From assembly GCF_901709675.1 (NCBI RefSeq), contig NC_051087.1, positions 3,180,001-3,244,000 of the forward strand: a stretch of 64,000 nt of DNA, written 5' to 3'. The notes below the pieces were generated by a model that saw only the letters and a program-made list of their open reading frames with translations, did not search any database and was not told where the DNA came from. Made by a program: the position numbers and the translations under genes. This DNA is from Syngnathus acus (lineage: Eukaryota; Chordata; Actinopteri; Syngnathiformes; Syngnathidae). Below, one piece after another: positions 56,427 to 64,000 of the stretch; within the stretch, counting starts at the first letter, position 1; each line of letters starts with the position of its first letter.

Positions 56427-58550
56427 GTATGGCTTCCTATATTGTCAGTGGCCGAGGTGCAAGCAGGCGTTCAGATTTGAGGTCTGGCAAGCTTCGGCTT
56501 GAGGTTTTTCGCCTCAACGTTCACATCATTGTTGGCTCAGGGCAGGATGTCAGCACGCTCAGCAGTTTGCACACAGCCAGCTGCCACTGAACATGTCACA
56601 AGGGCCACGTTGAAAAAAAGACAAACCGCAGCAAAATAAATAAATAAATAAATGAATTAAAGAATTGTGTTGCGATGAGAAGCTTCACGCCACTAATGGA
56701 GTCAAACTTTCAAAAACTTACAAAAAGCCGACGTGAACGCTCAAATCTATCAAATCAGTTTGTTCCCACCAAACTGAAAGCCAAACATTTATTTTAGATT
56801 GTTGTTGTTTTTTTAACCATTTTATTAGTATCACAAGAGGGCAGTATTTTTAAACATATATTTTTTCTTATTAAATCATCAGTATCACAAGAGGGCAGTA
56901 TTTTTTAAACGTAACAAATAGGACAGGCATATGCTTGGACGACTCATTTGACAGGTGGAAGACCTTCTCGGGTACAAGATTGATGTCCAATGTGATGTAA
57001 GTTGTGCATTTTTACTTCTCTGTTAATTGTGTTTTACTACTTAACTGTGTCTGAATATGTCATGTATATTAGTCGAATATTGGTTTTATACTATTTTGTT
57101 ATTTTTCCTGCTTTGAAACACATAGAGTGAGTGCTTCCTAAAAATATTGACATGAAATTTCATTGTATAGATCAATTGATTTTCATTTACTGAAATTTGA
57201 GCGGTCATGTGTAAATTTTGCCCCAGTTTTTCTTTGTTAAATTTACACCTCCTCTCCTTTCTCAACCCTCAAATGTGTCACTTTAGCATTAAAAGAGCAG
57301 GATGAGAATTGTTTGTAAAAAAAACTCCCCAACCGCACCTTGATAAAAAGAACCCCCTAATCCTGACTTGAATGACACCAAAAAGCCTCGACAAGCGTGC
57401 CTGGACCTACTGGTCACTTCCCCCCCACTGGTCACTTTTTTCTCCTCACATTTGTGCTGCCGTTAATGATTTACTGTGGAGGTGCACAGTGGCGTCACGT
57501 CTCAAAGGCAATTAGGAGTTTATGGGGGGGGGGGGTCGACATAAAGAAGCCTTATTTTAAATGGTACACTGCTAACTATTTAAAAGACACTCAGACCTCT
57601 CAGCTGTTTGGCAAATATTGTGTTTGTAAATGAAGAGTAGATGAAGTGACTAACACAGCAGCTGTAGTAAACGTAATGCTGCCTTTTAATCACAATTGTT
57701 TATGGTCACTTGTACAATTAATCCGAAGCTGTATGCTGCTTCACTAGCAAAAATGGAAATTTTGGACACACAATAGTCAGGTTCTTTTCTCTCTCTTTTT
57801 AAGCTGCAAAATGACATTATTTCCATTTTTGTTTTCTACACAGTGTAACATGTGAATGAATTCGAATTTTTAGAGTAAAAAGTCATGTGAGAGTTATCTA
57901 ATTTTTTATGATGAGTATCTTTAAAAGAAAAAAAAGAAATTTGCCAAAAAATGATTGAAAACTAAGTTGAGTTTTGTCAAAAACAGAAATCTTTTGTTGA
58001 AATATTACACAGTGTAAACTTTGCAAGTCAATTTGTGATTCATCCTTAAAAAATTATAAATAAAATAAGTCACCAGGAATACTGTATTGCACAAAGTTTG
58101 AACTTCTGTATAGTCAGGAAAAAATAAATCATGCCAACAACTTCAAAGATGCTACAATTTAAAATAGGCTCAACAAAAAGGCACCATCCGATACAACACC
58201 GAACGCAGGCTTGCAAAGTTTCCGTTGATTCTTTGCAAATATGGGGTACACCTGCACAATCCTATGACGTAAGACAATAGGGTCGCCCATCATCACTATT
58301 AATACGTCCAATCAAAGTGAAGATGGAAGAAAGGTACCTGCGCAAAGATGTTGAACTTCTTGACGTGCGCGGCAGCCGAGCGGTTGGAGACGGCGACCAT
58401 GGGCGCCTGATCCTCCTCAGCACCCGCAAGAAGAACCGGCCTGATGGAGTTAGGTTTGGGGCGACCCTCCGGCGCTTGACACCTCGTGGCCGTGGCAAAG
58501 AGGACCATTAGGAACCAGCGTTTAATCCGAGTGCGCACCACCAGCGTCAT
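50876..58550 (-). CDS. DKK2: DKK2 (Dickkopf-related Wnt antagonist), 4 coding exons, 249 aa
   Basis: Secreted modulator of canonical Wnt signalling that binds LRP5/6. Exons: 58338-58550, 51925-52075, 51466-51600, 50876-51126 (750 nt in frame). The N-terminus has a hydrophobic signal segment (RWFLMVLFATATRC). The first Cys-rich domain starts VYPCSNDKECSVGSYCHSPH and has 10 Cys. A variable linker (SESVISPRISALD) precedes the C-terminal colipase-fold domain, which starts GHEGDPCLRTSDC, has 10 Cys and ends HMCQKI. FWTKICKPVL and SLEIFQRC match DKK2 better than DKK1/4. Human DKK2 has 259 residues; the shortfall is mainly in the linker. Intron 1 is 6.3 kb. An upstream in-frame ATG at 58637 would add 29 residues; the downstream one is preferred because it places the hydrophobic segment near the start. 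Confidence 0.95.
55260..55680. promoter_or_regulatory. GC-rich block in DKK2 intron 1 (candidate enhancer or alternative promoter)
   Basis: In an AT-rich intron this stretch is rich in G+C and CpG. It includes GACGATGGCGGCGGCGC (YY1-like), CCCCGGCCG and two CTGGCGTCCTTTAG / CGGCGTCCTTTAG half repeats. No splice-bounded coding frame was seen. Confidence 0.35.
56399..56427. repeat. (CA)n microsatellite
   Basis: Uninterrupted CA dinucleotides in DKK2 intron 1, about 14 units. Confidence 0.9.
56828..56912. repeat. Short tandem duplication with CTCF-like core
   Basis: AGTATCACAAGAGGGCAGTA occurs twice, about 50 bp apart, each followed by TTTTTAAAC-like sequence. The core CACAAGAGGGCAG is a partial match to the CTCF consensus. 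Confidence 0.5.
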
Positions 58551-58791
58551 CCTTGCTCGCAAGAAAAACAAGTGGATGTGCGCGGCCGAGTTTACAGCCG
58601 ATGTTAACGCTTTGTCTTCTCCGAGATCACACAGCAAAAGTCACGAGAATCATTTAAATGTTTTTTTCCTGCAAAAAGGAAGTTAAGACAAAGTCATGAA
58701 GATTCTCGACAGAGTTCAGACTAGAGTGCTCTCTTCTCTCCGCCTTTGTGCCGAGGAATGAGTGAGTGCGAAACATGTTTTGCGATCGTCT

Positions 58792-58798
58792 CTTTATA
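58792..58798 (-). promoter_or_regulatory. Candidate TATA box of DKK2
   Basis: The minus strand reads CCTATAAAGAGACG, a TATAAAG match about 245 bp upstream of the chosen start codon. This would give a 5' UTR of roughly 210 nt. It supports a promoter here but is not proof. Confidence 0.4.
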
Positions 58799-58799
58799 G

Positions 58800-61700
58800 G
58801 ATTAATGAGCGGTCTTCCTCCGCCCCTACAAGCACACACACAAAGGCTGAAAGTGATCCCAATGTGTGTGTGCTGTGTTGTCTGGCGCCCCGCCGGCACC
58901 AGCAGCCCCGCTGGGAGCAAACTATAAAAAAAAAAAAAAATCGTACACTGTGTATTTAACTGAGCACTTGACCCTCTTATATTTAGTGCTGCGCAGGAAA
59001 TGGAAAAATCGGGGTTAAATTGCTGTAAATGGAATTTTGTGGGAGTCAAAATCCTTTTATTCCTCTTAATTAATTGCTCTTTAAGTGCAGTTTTGGAGGA
59101 TGACTGTTGGAAATGTAGAAAGCATGTGCGCCAGTTAAGAGTTGGACCATCTTTGGCTGCTGTTTCATTCTTTTCATTTTTATTGGATTTTTAAAGAAGG
59201 GGAGAAATTGCATCGAGCAGATATACAGAATACTGCATATAAATAAATATAAAATGTTTTTTATTCTGGTCACATATGGCAGTCTGGTAAATTTCCATTA
59301 GAGCTGTCTAATAGTTTGACTCATCCCTACCCCTTATATTGAATCCTATTAGATTGTGCAGGTGTACCACATGGCTATTGGCTATGCTATTCTTTTTTCC
59401 CTGGGCAGGAAGCAAGTATCTGGTATGGGCGACAAAGGTAATTTAAAAAAAAAAAAGAGAGAGAGAATCACCTCGGAGCATCTACAGTTACATCAAACAC
59501 GTCCAATACTTCCTCCCACTCCCTGGCGGAGGCGCTCCTCTATTGTGTCCCACAATGGACGTTGACACTTTGAATTGGAGCCTTTGATGGATAGCTTTTG
59601 AGGTCAGAAGGCTTTCCCGGTGTTCTGGTTTCATCCCAGCCCAGCCAGCCTTCAATGGGTGCCTCTAAATTGTGTAAAAAAAAAAAAATAAAAAAAAAAA
59701 AGACATTATTTGACATGTTTTGTGGGAATGAACACTTGGTTTAGTGACTGGCTTTTTTTTTTTTTTTTTTGTAACCCCTTCGGAAAAACAATTCACCATG
59801 AGTGAATCTGTTCTCAATTGCCTTACCAAGATAACTAAACAAGTACATACCGTAATTTTCGGACTATAAGTCGCGTTTTTTTTCATAGTTTGGGTGGGGG
59901 GGGCGACTTATACTCAGGAGCGACTTATATATGTTTTTTTTCCACAAATTTTTACTTGATCATTAACACATCACTTACTTACAAGTACAGTTGACCACTT
60001 CACATGTTATTTTTAGTATAGTTGATCACTTCACATGCTTTGATATCTTTATCTTGAACATATTCAAAACATGAAAAATAGAGAGAAAAAATCAAATAAA
60101 GTAATTAACACTTTAAAGCGCCATATCCTCTGGACATGTCCGCTGTCACCAGGATGACATAAAGGACGAGAAATTTGATCGATGGATTTAATGATTTGGA
60201 GTGACACAAATGGTTTGATAATATTGTTGTTTATGTGATAGTTATTTAAAATATAGTTTATATATCGTTGTATGGGCCTGTGGAATAATTTGAACTGCGG
60301 CGCGGCACACGGCATTGTTGACAAAGGACGATCGATGGATTTAATGAATTGGAGTGACACAGATGGTTTTATAAACGTGTTATTTATGTAATAGTTTTTT
60401 TTAAATAACTGAATGTTACGTCAGGCCCGTTCTCAGCTCCTCGTTTGTGTTTGTCACGTTAGCATACCGTATCGTTTAGCCTGTTGTTGCTCGTTCATGT
60501 CTGTTCTTGGTGTTGGATTTTGTCGAATAAATTGCAAAATGGGACTTATACTCCGGAGCGACTTAAATATGTTTTTTTTCACATTTTTGGGCATTTTATG
60601 GCTGGTGCGACTTATACTCCGAAGCGACTTATAGTCCAAAAATTACGGTACATTGAAATAATTTGGTTTCATAGCACTCTGCGACAAGTCACCCAGTTCC
60701 AGATGTAGCAAAGCAGCCCCACAATTTACAAATCATAAATAATAATTTGCTAACCATCCTGTCAGGATCAAGTGATCTGGAGTGGATCATCTGAAGTGAA
60801 TTGACCACTGAGCTTATTTTCTATAGCAACACTGGCAACTCTTGTAAAAATTCTGATGACACGAAACAATAACACCGGCTCCGATTGTGATGCCGTGTCA
60901 GAGTCCAAATTCGATGCAGCCCTTGTTAAGAGTGCGCACGTGTGCCTAATATTGCGGCTGGTGAATTATGCATAGAAAAAGCCCCGCTGCAGTTGCTCAT
61001 TTTTGAAGTCCAACTCGAGTCCAGATGCATGTCGTCCTATCTTCATTGCAAGCAGCTGACATGAAGTGAAAGTGTCCCCCCCCGGTAGCCCCCCTACAAA
61101 GATCTGCTTCAAAGCCTCCCTGACATTGAAAACGACGTACAGATGAGAAACCCTGCCGGTCAAACGCGTCTATATTTTGCGGTGGTGATAAGCGCTTGAG
61201 AGTTGACGGACGAGCAGAGCAGATGAGATGCGTGGAGGACCCAAAAGTGGTCCCCAGATGAGCTTCTTGTGGTCACTAATGCCTCACAGACAGCGCAGCG
61301 CTGTGTCGCATTTGTTTGCACAGTTGGACGGCAAAGAGCCTAACCCAAACTTTGAATGATTTCATGTGGGGAATATTAAGATTATAACGTCAAATTTGAA
61401 TATAGTTGCTGCCTGATTTTTTTTTAAGTGCATGTCACACCGTCAACGATGCCAGCACTGTTGGCGGCCAATGCAAAACGTGAATTTCAGATTTTGTATG
61501 GTTATAAGAGCCCACTTTTTTTTTTCTTTTGCACAATGTGGTCTTTTGCACAGTGACGATAGCTAAGAGGCAAAACGATAATGGGAAGTAGTTTCAAATT
61601 TGTGTGTTTGGAGTCCAAGACGAGGCAGAATGACAGCAATTTGTCCGTTTCTTGTTAAAAACCTTGACATATAAAAAAAATGTTTACCCAAAGAATATTA

Positions 61701-64000
61701 GGACCATTTGGAGTTCATTGATCAACAAGTCCAGAACTTTCCCAGTGGAGCACCCCAGCTGGTCTACCATTGATTCTCCAAAATTGGGAATTCCCAAATA
61801 TTTCGTTTCCTTGGTGCCTCAACGACTCATGAGTCACGCTTGATTCCGCGCACGGGCGTCACCCAGACTGCACGATAAACAAATGGGCTTCTCGCTCTTT
61901 CCACCTTCTCTTTAAATGTGCAACAGGGGGGCTCGCAAACGAGGAGGAACCAGCCCTTGATGCCAGACCGCGCAACCTTTTGAACGTCACAAAAATATTT
62001 GGGGGGGGGGGGGCGTTTCGAAATGCAGACGACTGCTCTTATTTTAAATGACCGGAATATCTTGACTGGACGTTTAAAATGGATTATCTGGGAAAGCTCA
62101 GCATTAGCGGTTGTTTCCGAACAGGATATTGCTTTGTATATTTCAGCGGCTAATTTATATCCATCATTTTGAGGGAGATGAGCTCGTATCAGGGCACGCT
62201 CCTTTGAACCTCTCTCCAAGTAGATTAAAAAAAAAAAAAAAAAAACATCTCATGCATATGTTTATGATTAAGAGCAAACCGACGTGAGGCCAAGCCAGAC
62301 AAAAAATTAAGAAAAACAGCTGCTCGACTCTGCTGAGACGTAAACAACTTTACGCTGATGCAATTATGCTAATTCTAAGACTGTACGTTTATTTTGATAA
62401 TAAATCTTGGGCTGCGCTCGAGTAGCTTTGCATGACTCACTGCTAAAAATTGATTTCAAAAGTGATTGTACTCGACGTTATTTCCACTTTAATAAATAAA
62501 GGTCACATCCTTTGTCTTGGACCATTTCCCAAAAGAAAGCAGTGGGATTTTATACTAAAATACTATAATTAGTAAATGACTACATTTCATTTTAATTAAA
62601 GTAAAATATAATAATAATAATAATTAAAAGGTAAAAAAAAGTTAATTTCTATTACTTAACATTTGTACTTGCTGAACCTGACACATTCTGTGGTTCCGAC
62701 TGGCACGAGCCACAAATAAACGGCGATGTCTGGCAGCGAGATCTACGACATATTTGACCAACTTTGACTATAAATAGTCTTCCATGACAAACATTTACGT
62801 TTTCCAATACACCGGTGAATCAATGTGGTCAAAAAGAATATTCGCTAATCGCACCTGTGGGATTGAATAACACATTTAACGTGCAACGGCTCAGCAGCGT
62901 ATATGTCTAAACTTGGGCTACATTGTTAATGCTGCAGAGGATTGTTGATTGGTTTTGACAGTAATAGCGGTTTAATCGAAGCCAGATGTGGCCACCACAC
63001 GTATGTACTTTGTACATACCAACGACAGTTTTGCTAGCATTGTAAAATAAAGCACCATATATATATATTTTTTATACTAGCTAAAAACGCTGAAATGCTG
63101 CACCCGGGATACAAGGTAGACAGAATTGTTGGCGAGCATTTAAAGTGCTCCAAAAATGGCCCAAAAAGTGGATTTGAATCTGCTTCTTATAAAAGCTTAA
63201 ACATTCAAGACTCAAATTGAGCATGAAGTCAAAAGTTGCTAACGTGACAATTGTAACCTTCAAAGTCTAAAACGGTGGTTTCTGCATGACATTAACATTA
63301 AAGTTTCGATGCTTAACATTGGCAGACTTTTTTACAGTCTGACCAAAGGCTCTTGAAAATGTCAACTTTTGTCACATTCTTTTATTTTGACTATACTCTC
63401 ACCCTAAAACAACAAATATAATCATCTATGTTAATAGAGTATTGCTGGAGTAAAAATTAACCCTAATCACTAACATCTAACCAAAATCCCTAGCTAATCA
63501 ATACATCGGAAAAACAATCTTGTCATTTTTTTGCATATTACTGGATCTCAATTCAATCATTTATGCGTAACTTGACCAAACGTCCACGGCAGAAGATTGT
63601 TTTCTATGTAGACTGACACTTTGTACAAATTCAACCTTCTGGAAATGTCTTCTCCGAGTGAGTTTCTTTCAGCAAGTGTTTCCTGGAATTCGATAATTAT
63701 CATCACCATTGATTCCAAGTTCGTCTCTAAATTCGCAGATTTTTGGACCAGGCTGATAGATAACATCTGGAGCGATTGGTTTGCCATTTAAAAAAATGTC
63801 TGTTCTTGAAAGTAGCTTTTATCTGACTTCAAGATCTGCCCATCCTAAGAAAAGTAGTTCTTTGTTGCACAGGGCAGTGACGACACTGCCACTGCGACGT
63901 CTTCGCTATTATCTCTCCTGATAGTTGTCGTAGCTTGAATGACCGCACGACACAATGCCTTCATTGTGCCCTCGCCGCACTTGTGATGTTGTCCACCTCT
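58800..64000. other. Upstream of DKK2, no further gene seen
   Basis: Apart from the inverted-repeat element at 59848-60650 this is AT-rich intergenic sequence with poly-A/T runs. Open frames at 60966-61163, 61827-62219 and 63557-63787 (minus) lack known motifs and splice partners. The mammalian neighbour PAPSS1 is not visible before the window ends. Confidence 0.45.
59848..60650. mobile_element. 803-bp long member of the inverted-repeat MITE family
   Basis: The ends match the 159- and 174-bp copies (TACCGTAATTTTCGGACTAT at the left; the right end has one change, TAGTCCAAAAATTACGGTA). The extra interior contains an imperfect repeat of GATCGATGGATTTAATGA with TTGGAGTGACACA. No transposase frame is evident. 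It may be closer to the parent of the short copies. Confidence 0.8.

Noticed and set aside
61827-62219. 130-codon minus-strand frame upstream of DKK2
   Set aside because: No motifs, contains homopolymer-coded proline runs, and no splice context.
63557-63787. 76-codon minus-strand frame near the window edge
   Set aside because: No family recognised and no exon partner; it could be an exon of a gene outside the window, but nothing supports that.

Overview
The window looks like euchromatic DNA of a teleost fish. Genes are split by short GT-AG introns, and the repeats are types common in ray-finned fish (an L2/Maui-like LINE, a tRNA-derived SINE, a hAT element and small inverted-repeat MITEs). 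The TBCK - AIMP1 - DKK2 gene order is that of human chromosome 4q. No rRNA, tRNA, CRISPR or prokaryotic signal was seen. Species cannot be set from the sequence alone. All coding models below were joined by hand from splice sites and reading frame; none is backed by transcripts or database searches.

Region 1 (about 1.4-23.1 kb, minus strand) is a tandem array of four apparently intact lipoxygenase genes. Each has 14 coding exons whose lengths are identical in all four copies (141, 205, 82, 123, 104, 167, 144, 204, 87, 170, 122, 101, 171 and 180 nt), giving 666 residues each. All keep the PLAT domain and the iron ligands (two His in exon 8, His and Asn in exon 12, C-terminal carboxylate). They differ at informative sites: copy 1 has Gly and copies 2-4 have Ala at the stereocontrol position, and copy 3 ends in Val instead of Ile. 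A decayed LINE lies between copies 2 and 3 and a hAT element between copies 3 and 4.

Region 2 (about 23.2-25.1 kb) is a patchwork left by segmental duplication: a copied TBCK exon fused to a broken lipoxygenase exon 8/7 fragment, then a copied lipoxygenase 5' flank carrying a short conserved reading frame. A second decayed TBCK terminal exon lies at about 13.3 kb, so pieces of TBCK seem to have travelled with the lipoxygenase duplications.

Region 3 (25.2-36.5 kb, minus strand) is TBCK: 25 coding exons, 883 residues, a pseudokinase, a TBC (Rab-GAP) domain and a rhodanese domain. It is head-to-head with AIMP1 (38.7-40.8 kb, plus strand, 6 coding exons, 298 residues), the multisynthetase-complex scaffold, and the two are separated by a likely bidirectional promoter.

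Region 4 (40.9-64 kb) is sparse. It holds DKK2 (50.9-58.6 kb, minus strand, 4 coding exons, 249 residues), a secreted Wnt antagonist with a 6.3 kb first intron containing a GC-rich candidate control region. The rest is AT-rich intergenic DNA with nested transposons, a GTGAG/GAGA microsatellite and a small recurrent motif family on both sides of the DKK2 coding exons 2-4.
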